Shown piece after piece: positions 11,991-24,047 of a stretch of DNA of 64,000 nucleotides; position 1 is the first letter of the stretch; each line of letters opens with the position of its first letter. This DNA is from Manihot esculenta (taxonomy: Eukaryota > Streptophyta > Magnoliopsida > Malpighiales > Euphorbiaceae), in assembly GCF_001659605.2 (NCBI RefSeq), contig NC_035172.2, positions 15,501,051 to 15,565,050 on the forward strand, read 5' to 3'. The notes beneath the pieces are model-generated. The model ran no database searches. It was not told the DNA's origin and saw only the letters and a list, made by a program, of their open reading frames with translations. The translations under genes were made by a program, and so were the position numbers.

Positions 11991-12980
11991 TAATGATGTC
12001 CGGCACTACCACGGTCTTAACTCCTAATCTAAACACATGAGTTTAGTTTCAATTTAATGGAATAATATAAAGGTCTGACGGGATTGTCACTGAGTCAAAT
12101 TCAAAAATTGGGTGCTTAATTTGAATTTAGCTCTATGGAAATTCAACTTAATTATTTATTCAATTTTATTATTTGCACAACTTTTGAATCTAGTCTCATA
12201 TAATAATACACTGTGATATTAATTTTTTGTAGATATATTGACTAAACAAGGGATAGATAAACCTTCAAATTTTGTTGCTTTGTTTTTTCAAATCTTATAT
12301 GGATTTAGATAATTGTAAGTTATTTTTTAGGTTTCATCATCATTGTTTTGTAAGTATTTAAAATGTCTATTATGGTTGTGTGCTTCATTTTTATTTTTTA
12401 TTTTTAGATAATATTGTTGAATATTTTTTTTTTCATATTTTGATTTTTATAAAAATTTCAATTTGGGTATGGTTTAAAGAATTAAGAGCAAAAACTTCAA
12501 TAAATATTTATAGATTTCATTTTGTTAAGAGTAGCCAAGGGCTATTTTTGAGGTTGAAGCAATTTTGATTTAAGATTTAGAGGGACTAGAATTGACCCCC
12601 AAGGTTCTCCTAATTCCACTTACGTTTTCGCATTATTTCAATTTTATTTTCATTGATTTCAACTGTTAGAATTTTTTTTTTTTTTTTACTTTTTTTTTTT
12701 AAAAAAAATTCTTTAAATCGAAAATTCAATGTCAATTTTGATTAATTTAGTTTAGACGGATTTTAAATTTGAATCAATCATATCAATAATTATTTCATTA
12801 CTTTATATGATGAAAAATATTTAAAAATTTTACAATATTTAACTTTTATTTTTAAATCATACATGAAAATAAATTTCAAAATTCTCTCAAGCAATGTACT
12901 ATTAAATAAACAAATAAATAAATTTTAATAGAAATCAAATACACTCTTTGGTCTCTTTTTTTTATTATTATTATTATGTA
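11991..12980. other. AT-rich intergenic stretch
   Basis: Strongly AT-rich with poly-T runs (about 12669-12700). The beginning may be further diverged Tat-element sequence. No coding frame or RNA gene could be supported. The end is presumably the 5' flank of the kinase gene; no convincing TATA box was fixed. Confidence 0.5.
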
Positions 12981-13025
12981 ATGCATAATCAAAGGCTTAA
13001 CCAGCGGAAGCATAAAGCTTCTGCA

Positions 13026-16000
13026 ATGAACGATAACGATACCGATGAGGAAAAGAATGATTTGAAAAACCAATTTGTTTTCAATATCAATAAGGACTTG
13101 ATAATTGATCCTCGTCATATTCACGTTCGTAAGCTAATCGCTGAAGGGCCTTATTCTCTCGTCTATGCTGGAGAGTATGCATTTTTTTTTTTTTATGATT
13201 TTATTTTTCTCATTAATCGAATTATTATTATTATTTTCAGAATTATTTTTTGATATTCAATATCTGAATTTTATTAGAAAGCAAAATCTTGATGGGATTA
13301 AATCATTTTTATGTGTTATTATGTCTAAGGTAATACATATTACAATTAATGTAATAAGAATTTAGGAATTTTTTGTTTTGGAATTATAGATTCATTGAAG
13401 AAATGATATTTGCGAGATAGGGTTAATAGAATTTTGATTTCTATTATCTTATGTGTTTTCACATTCTAATATATTATCTTGTGTGAAGGAGGAAGAAAAG
13501 AAAGAAAGAAAGAAAAGGAAATTCCAATTTATTTCGCTTTGCTATGTATTTCTACTTTTTCTTATTTTTTATTCAGAAAAAGAACAGCTGATCTTTATGA
13601 TCTGTATTGTGTAATAATAAAAAATTGATCTAATTTACAGAAAAAGTAAAAAATATAAAATCAAGAAAATTTATATATGTTTTTGTATGATATCCAAAAT
13701 AAACTAAATAATTACAATTTAATCGTATAGAATTTTGATAAGTACACTTATTCAATATTTATTTATTTTAAATTTTCTTGAAAAAATTTGTAGTTCTTAT
13801 ATTAATCCTCTATTAAGAAACTGATATCTTCAAATTACAAATTTGATATTTTTGAAATATGTTTGTAGATATCAATCCAGACATGTTGCCATGAAGATAA
13901 TACAACCAATGAAAGTGTCAGACGTAATTTTTGAGCATAAGGTGAAATTTCAAAGGGAGGTTATGCTGCAATCCAAGTTGAACCATGAAAATATTGTGAA
14001 GGTATTTCATTGTATTAGCTCTTATACTTTCATGACTAGGAATTACTACCCATTTAGATTCTTTTATGTTAGCTTGTTTGTGTATTTCTTTTTTTTTTTT
14101 TTTAACAAGGAAAAAAATATTTCTTTAATCTAGAAAACTTAGCATAGCAACATAACTAAACTTTCTCCCAATAAAAAGAAAAGCAGCCCACAGCTAACAT
14201 TGGGATGTTAGTGAAAAACCTGCAAAACCTAAAAAATACAAAGTAAAACAAGCATCCAAGGATTCAAAAATAACCTAAGAAGATCCATATCAATGTAGGA
14301 GAAGGCATAATTCAAAGCTTTTATTCAAGTTGACACCCTGTGGAGAATTAGAGCACACTGAGATTCCATGGAGATGTCTTTATCTTCAAAAACTTTCTCA
14401 TTTCTTACTAGCCATAAAGACCACAAGATAGCATAAGCAAGACTAATTCAAAATCCAGACCAAAGCTTCCCATGAGCTAAAGATTTTTATTCATCATAAA
14501 TGCTTGTTATTTATTTTGTATAATGTTTAGAGCTTTTCAATTTAGAGATACATTGTGATAAATAATTTTCCTAGACTTAACTAAGATTTATTTTGCAAAA
14601 ATAGTTAATTGGTGCCTCTGTGGAACCAACAATGTTCTTAGTTACTGAACTTATGAGAGGCGATACACTCCAAAAGCATTTGTTGAGCACCCGCCCAAAG
14701 CCTTTAGATCTGAAACTTTGTATAAGCTTTGCACTTGATATTTCTCGAGCTATGGAGTACTTGCATGAAAATGGCATCATCCATCGAGACTTGAAGCCTA
14801 GTAAGTTAATTTCTTTTATTTTCCTAGTAGTTTCCATTCATTTTATTAAGTAAATTCACTTTAATTTTCAGGCAATTTACTCCTCACAGATGATAAAAAA
14901 CGAGTTAAAGTGTCTGACTTTGGGCTAGCTAAAGAGGAAATAACAAATGAAATGACTTGTGAAGCTGGCACTTACAAGTGGATGGCTCCTGAGGTTTTTT
15001 TCATACTTTCAAGTTTGAATTTCATAAATCATTTCACATTTATAATTCTGTCACCTTTGAAAATTAGATATTCAGCAAAGCAGCCCTGCAAATTGGAATG
15101 AAGAAACATTATGACCATAAGGTGGATGTGTATAGTTTCTCAATTGTTCTTTGGGAGCTGCTCACCAATAAAGCTCCATTCAAGGGAAGGGACAACATGA
15201 TTGTGGCCTATGCTGCTGCAGCCAATGTATGTTGTCTAAATTTTCCTCAAGATAAAATGACAAATATTAAAGGAGAATTACTATTAGATCTCTAAATTTT
15301 TAAGAAATTCATAAGTTTATCCCTATTTCAAAATCACTCTATTAAAAGATCCCTGTATTTTTTAAATTAAAATCTTTGGTTCTTCTGTCAAAAAAATTGT
15401 TGGTCATCTTATTTTAGTTTTAGTCAGAGAGACTAAATAGCATGAGTGTTTAAAATTATAAAGACTAAATAATATAAATATTCAATGGAAACTAAGAATT
15501 TTAATAGGAGGACTAAATAGCTCTATCTTACAGAATTTGGAAAAGTTTTAATTGAGTGACCATGAAATATCCATGAATTGGTAAATTTTTTAAAATTTAG
15601 GGACTTAATAGTAATTTATCCAACTATTAAACACCATTAATTACTTTTTTTTTCTTCTTTGCCATGCATTTTCCCCCAAAAAAGTATATTATATGATCAA
15701 GATTTTAATGATTCTTTTACATTCAGAATGAAAGACCTAGCTTGGAGAATATTCCAGCTGAATTAGCCACTCTCTTGAAGTCCTGTTGGTCAGAAGACCC
15801 AGCTCTCCGACCAGAATTCCTGGAAATCACAAAATATTTAAAAGACTTTCTCTATAGCACTTGGCCTGCAGAGATGAAAGCTCCCGAAGTAATGGAGATT
15901 GAAGATGTCGAAAACAAAAAGGGAGAAGATTACAGGGGCAGTGGTCGTGTGAAAAAGAAATCTGATAAGAGAGCCAAGAAGAATAAGAGCTCTTCTCTTA

Positions 16001-16038
16001 ATTTCCGCGTATGTTTTGAAAACTGCTTCTCTGAATAA
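13026..16038 (+). CDS. Raf-like (ATN1-type) Ser/Thr/Tyr protein kinase, six exons
   Basis: Frame-consistent exons 13026-13174, 13869-14001, 14605-14800, 14872-14993, 15068-15226 and 15727-16038 give 356 residues, all with GT-AG introns. The predicted protein resembles Arabidopsis ATN1 and its Raf-like MAPKKK C-group relatives, which have a similar length. Visible kinase landmarks are: a degenerate glycine loop (IAEGPYSLV, residues 38-46), VAMK lysine K59, helix-C E80, catalytic loop HRDLKPSN with H154 and D156, DFG at 175-177 and MAPE ending at 200. The last exon ends in a Lys/Arg-rich tail (KKKSDKRAKKNK) before the stop, a possible nuclear-localisation or basic anchor segment. An in-frame ATG at 12981 would add 15 residues and cannot be excluded. 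All catalytic residues are present, so activity is plausible despite the missing first glycine of the loop. The cellular role is not deducible; relatives are cytosolic signalling kinases. Confidence 0.88.
14087..14480 (-). mobile_element. LINE (non-LTR retrotransposon) 3' fragment in kinase intron 2
   Basis: On the plus strand it starts with a poly-T run (about 14089-14103), i.e. a poly-A tail on the minus strand. The minus strand upstream of it encodes LWSLWLVRNEKVFED and a following LINE-like C-terminal segment. W-x-x-W-x-x-RNEKVF is typical of the end of plant L1-type ORF2. It is 5'-truncated and in antisense orientation to the host gene, inside the intron 14002-14604, and does not disturb the splice sites. 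No target duplication was resolved. Confidence 0.65.
15272..15621. mobile_element. MITE in kinase intron 5
   Basis: The left end reads GAATTACTATTAGATCTC... and the right end, in reverse complement, reads AAATTACTATTAAGTCCC..., extending into a related AT-rich arm of about 45 bp. An internal 'gactaaata' phrase is repeated. This imperfect terminal inverted repeat around ~350 bp with no coding capacity is typical of a MITE. It lies fully within the intron 15227-15726. The target duplication is not clear. Confidence 0.55.
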
Positions 16039-16484
16039 TCTTATGGAATGGCAAAGTCTTTGATTGTAAAGGTTTAGAAATTAACAATTTTCAAATCATC
16101 AATGAAATGCGTTTTTGTACATTACCAAATGTTTTATCCTAATTTGTGTTTAGACATCTCGACAATAAATAGCTTGTCAACTACCACTACTACATTTAGA
16201 TTTTATGCAATAGATTTATAAAATTATTTTCTTAATACTATTAAAATAACATTTTCACAATAATTTAAAATTATTATAAAAAAATCTAAAATTAATTGTT
16301 CTGTATATTTTTTGTATTATTTTTTATTTATTAAATAATTATTGACTATATCGTAAAAATTATCCTTTGAAAAAAAGAAAATGTAGGCTTATTAATGTAA
16401 ATTTAAAAGAGTTCTACCACAAATTTAGTTAACATGTAATTCATTATAGGCGTATATAATTATGTGCATGTAAGACACTAAGTG
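16039..16484. other. 3' flank of kinase gene and spacer
   Basis: AT-rich. It probably contains the kinase 3' UTR (AATAAA-like signals around 16163-16170) and then ordinary spacer up to the truncation point of element B. Nothing else is recognisable. Confidence 0.4.
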
Positions 16485-18677
16485 CTAAAGACGGGTCTGA
16501 TTCCCATCATCACTTCATTTCCAAACTCTATCTCTCTAGCAGGTGGTAAACCTGGCAGCTTGTCTGGGAGAACATCTAAGAACTCTTTGACTGCGGGCAC
16601 TGAAGCTGGTTTCCCTGATCTGACAACTATGCTCCCTAACACGAGCAAGAAACCCCTGACAACCTTTTCTGAACAGCTCATGAGCCTGTAGGGCTGATAT
16701 CAAACCTCTAGGTATCTCTACTCTGTCCCCTCAAAAGACTACCTTGATCCATCCTAATATCTGAACATGACTACTTTGTCTCTGCTATCCAAGGCAGTAC
16801 TATGAGCAGATAGCCAATCCACCCCTAGAATGACATCAGACTCAGTTAAATCTAGAACCATGAGGTCGGCTGGAAGGCATCTACTCTCAACATACTCTGA
16901 ACTATACTGGCAGACTGACTCTGCCACTGATGGATCACACTTGGGTCCATTGACCCAAAGAGGACACTTTAATCCCAGAAGCTATCAAACCCAAACTCTC
17001 TACGGCTCTCTAAGCAGCGAGGAAAGAGAAACATCAGGGTTCATAAAAGCATACACATCAAAACATAAGGGAGTGAAAATTACCTATCACCACCATGTCT
17101 GACGCGTCAGCCTCCTGCTGAGTCATAGTGAAGATCTGTGCTGGAGCTGATGGACCTTCACTTGGGGAACCTACTGAAGAAGAAGCTATCCCTCTCCCTC
17201 TGCCTCTGCCCCGCGCTATGGCTGGAGCTCCTAGTTGAGCCACTCTACTTGAAGCTGTCTGCTGAGACTGTGTCACCAAGGTCGCAGTGGGACACTCACG
17301 TGCCATGTGTCCCTCCTGTTCGCACCTAAAACATGCCGTTGTCCCCACCAGACAGACTCCCTTGTGCGGCCTACCGCACCTCGTACATCTGGAGTCGTCC
17401 AAACCAGAGCTCGAACCATCATCTATTCCCAGACCAGACTTTATCCGGTTCCAGAACTTGTTCTTCTTCGATCTTTTGAGACCTCTGCCTCCCTCCTTAC
17501 TCTTTGTGACAGCCTCGCTCAGAGGGGAGAGATTAACATCACTTGTCCCCGGGATTTTGGTACTCGAAGACTGTGCCACGTACTGCTTAACTGTCCCTTG
17601 GATAATGGCACTAGCCTCCATCTTCCGAGCCATATCCACTATAGCATGGAAACTCTCCCTGTCTGCTGATTGTATCAAGGAGGAATACTTGGAATGGAGC
17701 CTCATGGTATACCTCCTAGCCTTCTTCTGGTCTGTATCAAACACTTGTCCTGCAAATGGCAACAGCTCCAGAAACTTATCTGTAAACTCATCCACACTCA
17801 TCTCTTCCGTCTACCTCAACTGTTCAAACTCAATCATCTTAAGCTCCCTTGAACTGTCTGGAAAAGCCCATCCTGCAAACTCATTGGCAAACTGCTCCCA
17901 GGATAAGCTTTCCAACCTTGGGTCCACATAGTTTTTGAACCATTCCCTTGCCTTCTTGCATTTCAATGTGAACCCTGCCATCTGAATGGCTCTACCGTCA
18001 CTTGCTCCCAACTCATCAGTTATCATCTTTACCGTTCTGAGATACTCAAAAGGGTCATCGCCTGTTTCAAACTTGGGAGCATCCAACTTTAGGAAATCGG
18101 TCATCTTTACCTTACCCCCAACTGATGAGCTAGGTCTGGGTGTTTGGACATCAAGGACTATTGGTTCTGATGGTGGTGGAGGTGCAACATTCCCTGGGTT
18201 AGGGTTTGCTGGACCTGGGTAAAATGATGAGGGTGAAAACATGGGGTACTGTGAATACTGTGGGTAAAAGGGAGGATACGGCATGAAGGTAGGGTATGGG
18301 TGGTAACTGGAGTAATCCAATGTACTCCCCATCGGATACCCTGGGCCCTGAGGATAGGGTTGGTACTGGGATGGGTGAACAAAACTCGAGGCCTGAACAC
18401 CTCCTTGAGACACTTCCATACCCTCTACTGACATACTCATGTCCAGACTACTATCTCTTCTCTGATCCTCCTCTGCTGATTCCCTCACATCATCTGACAT
18501 TCTGCCCAGAACTGATCTCCTCCTGCTTGCATCAAAAGACCTCCTAGGGTCCCTTGATATTCCTTCTCTACTTGTCCTACAAGATCTTGCCCTTTGCAGA
18601 ACAGGGGGATGGGCATCCATGCCCTCATTCTCTGGTGGAGCGCCAGTCAATCTAGCAGATCGACGAGTTCCTCTCAT
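16485..18677 (-). pseudogene. Element B gag-protease remnant
   Basis: Starts [12 protein letters not shown] at 18677, like elements A and C. The Gag capsid domain and CCHC knuckle (CFRCEQEGHMARECP, where glycine 4 of the knuckle is E) are readable. One in-frame TAG at 17811-17813 replaces a Gln codon in the conserved QLRQTE segment. Past the zinc knuckle the frame is lost near 17090 and the protease active site (DPGASHS in A) is degraded. A last in-frame piece near 16480-16681 matches the linker into RT and then stops matching. It is non-functional. Confidence 0.88.
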
Positions 18678-18926
18678 CCTGCTATCTGAAAGCACAATGC
18701 ATACATTTAAACATAACATCACATGATCCATGTGGGAACACATGAATCCCCATCACATACATATCATATCATTAATGCACATGCATCTCATCATGGCATT
18801 TCACGTCATCATACAAGACAGGACTCTACATCCTATTCTAGTGGACATGATTTTTCCTATTGTGCTTGCCCTTCTATAACCTCTATGAGCCCGACACACT
18901 ATAGGTCTGACCATATGAACCTAGGG

Positions 18927-18940
18927 CTCTAATACCAATC
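18927..18940 (-). other. Degenerate primer-binding site of element B
   Basis: Read on the minus strand, the sequence after the LTR end is GATTGGTATTAGAGCC. This matches the initiator-Met tRNA site except for C to T (TATCAGAG becomes TATTAGAG). It fixes the LTR boundary at 18941. Confidence 0.75.
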
Positions 18941-21398
18941 TGTAACGACCCGAAAACCAGACCGTTACCGGTGCTAGGATCCAGATCGACTTCAGGTCGC
19001 CGGGACCCGTAGCAAGCCTAACATACCTCATGTACAGCTGGTATAATCCCATACATGATCAAACATGGCATAAAACCTTAACTTTTCACATCTACCAAGC
19101 TTGACCTGAACATGCATAAAAGCTGAAAACATAAAACCCCCTTACTGGAGCCCTCATCAAATGCTCCAGTTGGGTCCACATATCATACGTCAAGCTTGGT
19201 TCATCATATCTCATTTTAAACATAGATAAAGATCATGTATACCAGGGACAAACTATAAACATTAGGGCTAAATACAATACTAAACCTCAATACATTAGTT
19301 TACAATACATCTCTTTTACATCATTACATAATTTTACATTACATCATGTCCACTACTATACTATTACATAACATAACCAAAGCCATAACCTGCTGACCTC
19401 CTGAACTATCTCTGACCCTGCAAGCCTGGGGTTAGGGGAGAAGGGTGAGCTATAAAGCCCAGTGAGCAGAACGATAATAAAATCATTTAAACATACGCTT
19501 TCATGAAATGCATCACAACACAAACAAATCACATCAAGGATGAATTTGTCATCAATAGCCCTCTACCTATCATAACATGTCCAACTGTGCCAGGGGCGAT
19601 AAGGCTACGCTTGGTCTCCTCTTATATAGCTCATATCATAACATGTCCAACTATGCCAGGGGCGATTAGGCCACGCCTGGTCTTTTCTTACTTATAACAT
19701 ATTGCCAGGGGCGATTAGGCCACACCTGGTCTTTCTATCTCATGTCACACCATGTCATATCATATCATATCGTACTGCGGGCTAGAAGATCATTCAATAT
19801 TCATCCACATCATTTTCATCGTATTATGCAATGCATCATATTCGTGAATTCTAATGCAAACAACCTATTACATAACATGGCATTCATGATACATGAACAT
19901 GCTTAAAACATTTAATTTACTTTAAACACAAAGTTCAATCCTACTCACCTCTGGTTAGCTCTGAACTAACTCTGTAGTAGCTAACACTGCTGACCACCTC
20001 GGTTCCTCAGGTCCGATCCTACACAGGTGGACTCAAATGAGGGACCAAACAACTCTAACATAACACTAAACATCTCCCCTAAAACCTCTCTAAAACACCT
20101 CAAAACATGCATGCAAAACAGGCAAAGGAAGGCTGGACAGGGCACCTTCGGCGGCACATTCGGTGGCCGAATGCTCCCACAGATCCGAAAGTTAGGCACT
20201 TTCGGCGGCAGGTTCGGCGGCTGAAAGTCTCCTCCAGAGATGAAAGCCAAGCACTTTCGACGGCACCTTCGGTGGCCGAAAGTCCTTTCCAGAGCCGAAA
20301 GTCCTTTCCAGAGCCGAAAGTCCATTTTCGGGGGCAAGGTTTGGCGGCCAAAGATTGCGTCCACAGGCAGGTTCGGAAGCCGAAACCACTTTCGGCGGCC
20401 GAACCTGGGTTCCCCAGCAAGGCAGAACCCGTTTTCGCCTTATGCAAGCCGCCTCCAAAACCTTCTTCACTCACATCCAACACTTTCAAAACATGCACAA
20501 CTCACACAACAAGCATATAGGGGTCTCAAGCTAGCCTAAACCCCCAACAAACATCACATAAACATGCATTAACATACTTTTATCATAAAGGGTATCAAAA
20601 CCCTTAACATGCACATCCATACTTCCCATGCATTCCTAACCCATAACCCTTCATAAAACTCACTTAAAACATCACAAAAGATAAGGATCTACACTTACCT
20701 CTTGAAGATTGAGGGTTGGTGCGACCCAAGCTTGAAGGTATGGAGAGTCCAAGCTCCAAAAGTCTCCAAACTCTCAAAACCTTGATCAAAGCTTAAAACT
20801 CTTCAAAGCAAAGATAAAACTCATGAAAAACTTGAGGGATCTGAAGAAAAAGCATAAAAACAACCAAAGGAGAACATGAACTCACCTATGCCCGAAAAGA
20901 GAGAGAAAACTCGCCCATTTTTCGGACACGGGGCCTTTTATAGGTGGCCTGCTAAACCTCCTTCGGCAGCCAAAGCTGCTGCCAAAACTTCACCACGTTC
21001 GGCGGCCGAACCTAGGGTTCGGCGGCCGAAAGGAAGCCACCTTCGGCAGCCTAACGTGCCTCCTAAACTATCCCATGTTCGGCGGCGAACTTGACTTTCG
21101 GCGGCCGAACTTGGTTTACTTCACTCAAAGCCTTCGGAAGCCTAAAGCACTCCCGAAACAGCCCCATGTTCGGCGGCCGAACTTGACTTTCGGTGGCCGA
21201 ACCTGACAAATGCCTCCTTGGTCTTTTCTTTTCAAAACTCATTTTCTTTTGCATTAAAACTATAAAATCATATAAAAACATTTTAGAAACACATTTTACC
21301 CCTCTAGAAGACTCTAGCATCTTCAGAAATTCCAAGTGCCAACGGAGCTTGCGCCGGAAGGTAGGGATTCCGATGCCGGAATCTAGCCGAGTATTACA
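18941..21398 (-). repeat. LTR (5' LTR) of element B
   Basis: 2458 bp, TGTAACGACC...GAGTATTACA on the plus strand (TG...CA on both). It contains three CCAGG-type repeat units (about 19573-19731) and two clusters of TTCGGCGGCCGAA-type palindromes (about 20145-20410 and 20960-21205). A TATA-like TATAAAAGG (minus strand, about 20934-20943) lies between the two clusters. The element's second LTR is absent from the window. Confidence 0.88.
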
Positions 21399-21436
21399 AC
21401 ATTAATTCGTGCATAACAATTGAATGTTCATTGCAG

Positions 21437-22717
21437 GTAATTTGGGAGCCGTATACTGATGCCCTGATTCAATCGCTAGCCGAATATTGTCGCCAAGGAC
21501 GAGTAATTTGGAGGGCTGTTGTCCCACTAATCTACTTTCATATTGTAGAATGGCGTCAGCCGGATCGGGTCATGCAACAGTTTGGTATGCAGCAGCATAT
21601 TCCTGCTAAACCTCAAGAGTCTGCTGCACTCCATGATGTTGATTTGCGGAAGAGCGACACAAATTGGGCAGAAGTGCACTCTCACTAGATTGCGGCTGGA
21701 ACACCTGAGATAGAAGAATAATAACTGGCCCGCCAGCAACAGAGCAACTCCATTTCCATTCAGAGTATATGGAGTGGTACCGTAGGGTGTCCAGACGCTG
21801 CATTTCGGTTAAGGGAGCGGCAATGGGAACAGGGGTAAATAATTATTGATATTTTTATGTCATTTTTCACAATAATAACAGCGTATTCTAAATAATATAA
21901 TTGCCTATTTGTTGTGCAGGAGGATGGTATGGAGCACATGTACGCTATTGCTAACAACCCTACCACTAGTAGCATAACAGCTATGTGTGACCTCATACAG
22001 TTTGTTTCTTTCTGTATGATGGAGGAGAGGCGGCAAATACAATTGCCAACTCCACATCCAGCACCTGTTGCACCGCCTAGCATGGATGACCTAGATGACC
22101 CGCCTATCCCAGATTCCTTTTCACGTGCTAGTAGGGGGAGAACTCGTGGACATGGTAGGGGCCGTAGAAGGGATCACACCCAAGCAGAACAAGGTGATAG
22201 GGATGTGCATCCAGTGCCTCCCCTTATACAATATCATCAGGCCCAAGGATTACACAAAGATGCTCCAAGCTCATCTATTGTGCCACCAAGCTCATCTCAA
22301 ATGCCCTCCATGTCTTATCCTTCACATAGTCAGTACATGGGTTGGACGCTTGGACCACATACAATGCCTTCATTTAGTCCCGGTGCGTATGGTGTACCAT
22401 ATACACCAATAGAATCAGTGTTTCCAGCATTTGCTTCAGAGCCTGCGCCTGAGTCTTCAACTTCGAGGCAGTTTTACATGGCAGGCGAAAGTACAAAGAA
22501 TATGTTTGCAGGATATAACGCTGGATTAGGATATGGCCAGACTGGTGTCGGTCATTTTGGTCAGTCCGATCCTTCTGGTGCTGTGGTGCAAAATCCAGAT
22601 GTCATTACGCCGACACAGGATGATGTGGATTCTCAATAGTTCTTAGCACCGGGGCCATGGCGAGGTCGCTTGTGGGCTCCACATGAGAGGAGGCATCGAG
22701 GGTGTGGCATTGGTTGA
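21437..22717 (+). pseudogene. PMD pseudogene 1 (MAIN / PP7-long-form-like plant mobile domain), 3' part
   Basis: Two exons remain. 21437-21834 follows an intact acceptor (ttgcag) and encodes VIWEPYTDALIQSLAEYC...GRVIW...IYFHIVEWRQPDRV, the C-terminal part of the plant mobile domain seen in MAIN-like proteins and in proteins annotated as serine/threonine phosphatase 7 long form homologs. The frame is lost near 21690, and a WYRRVSRR block reappears in another frame. 21920-22717 encodes a disordered Pro/Ser/Tyr-rich tail, with a TAG at 22637-22639 and in-frame continuation to a basic RRHRGCGIG end. The upstream exons are missing because element B lies immediately before. It converges on the transposase pseudogene at 24048-26556, so it is probably a transposon-borne PMD gene rather than a host gene. 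Confidence 0.72.
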
Positions 22718-24047
22718 TCATCACTGACTGTGAGTTTTGAATATGTATATTAATAGTGTTATAAGTCAATTCCTTTAATTTTAATTAAATATATTTTTTC
22801 CCCTCTTTTGGGAATTTAGTTGAGCATAATCTAATATATTGATTGATTGTTATTATTCACTATACCATTCTGGGCAACACAGGTTGTAATTACACATGAT
22901 AGGTTCTTCTCGGGCACTTGAGATAGCTGCTTATTAGTTTATTCCACATGTGAAATTGGTGCATGCGTGTAATTATTTCCTTTGATTCCATTATGCTTTA
23001 TGGTAGGTTTTTGTTTACATTTATCTAAATTACCTAGTTCGCAGTTGAACTAGAACTATGTTTTTATTTCCTTATTTATGATCTCATATTACATTTTGAA
23101 TTGATTAATTTATGATCTCATATTACATTTTGAATTGATTAATTTATTGTGTCTAAGTATTAACATTGGTGAGGATCGTTAGAACAAAACACCTTCTAAC
23201 ATGTGTAACATGTGTTGACTCCTTGATTTGTTGTTCCTCTATAGGTTCATGGTGATTATTCAACAGATGATATTGGTATGAAGTTGGAAATGACTACTGA
23301 TAATGGAATGGGTTAGGAAAAGACTGATTTTGTCTTGTAATTTTAATATTTAGCAGAGCTGAGTGGTTTTTTTAAATATTGAATTGATTATGCAATTTTT
23401 CCATGTGAATAACGTTAGTAAGTTGTAACCTTATGCTTTGGTATTATTTTGTTATGCTTTATGTGATAATGCTTTTACTTGAATGGTTGGATTTCATCAA
23501 CCGAATAGACAGTTTCATTTTATTGTTGTTGTTAAGTTATGATTTGTTTTTCCTTCTATTTTAGCATTAAAGGACTAATTATTGAGATTTCACAATTTTA
23601 TTTTATAATTTCTTTTTTATTTTTTTTAAATAAACTTTATACTACTAGCTTAGGGAGCATGACTCATAACTTAATAATTAAATGAAATGGAGCCTATGAA
23701 TGAGTTGGAGAGGTAAGCACATGCAATTTGGAAAACTTAGAATTTAATTAATGATGTATTCAAATATTTCTAATTTCTTTTAATTCAAATTTCATATTAT
23801 TCAATTTATCAAAGGAAAAACGAAGGAAATATTAAATCAATGCGAGAACTAGGTGGAAATGTTTTGCACCACTCCAAACTATAAGGAGTAATTCTTATGT
23901 TACACAACAAAATAACTTAAAAATTAATTGAATTATTTACAATATTTATCTACTTGATTCTCCACCCATACAAGTTTTCTTATTATGTTCCACCCTGCCA
24001 CATATGGAACAATGAACCCTGGACGTTTCTTTTATTTTGTTTGACCT
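22718..24047. other. Spacer between convergent PMD and transposase pseudogenes
   Basis: AT-rich, with no supported coding frame. It contains a 34-bp direct tandem duplication at 23075-23142 (unit includes TATGATCTCATATTACA). By position it should hold both 3' UTRs of the convergent pair. Confidence 0.5.
23075..23142. repeat. Two-copy 34-bp tandem repeat
   Basis: Two adjacent, essentially identical 34-bp copies (TTTATGATCTCATATTACAT...). It is a local slippage or duplication with no apparent function. Confidence 0.8.

Larger units (their letters stand above)
16485..21398 (-). mobile_element. Element B: truncated Tekay-type Ty3 element
   Basis: Minus-strand element with a 5' LTR (18941-21398), a mutated primer site, gag, a broken protease and only the first residues of the RT region. 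Similarity to element A stops around 16485, at the ...TRPISI segment, and everything downstream (most of pol and the 3' LTR) is missing. The right flank is acatt; no matching left duplication is visible, which fits a deletion after insertion. It sits directly against the PMD pseudogene at 21437 and has separated it from its upstream exons. Confidence 0.88.

Noticed and set aside
19573..19731. Regularly spaced repeats in the LTR that resemble a CRISPR array
   Set aside because: The spacers are not unique sequences, the units are imperfect and the region is a plant LTR; the same array occurs in the other elements.
20100..20540. Overlapping frames of 65-137 codons on both strands in LTR B (and similar ones in C and D)
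   Set aside because: All derive from the GC-rich TTCGGCGGCCGAA repeats, which lack stops in several frames. There is no protein similarity.
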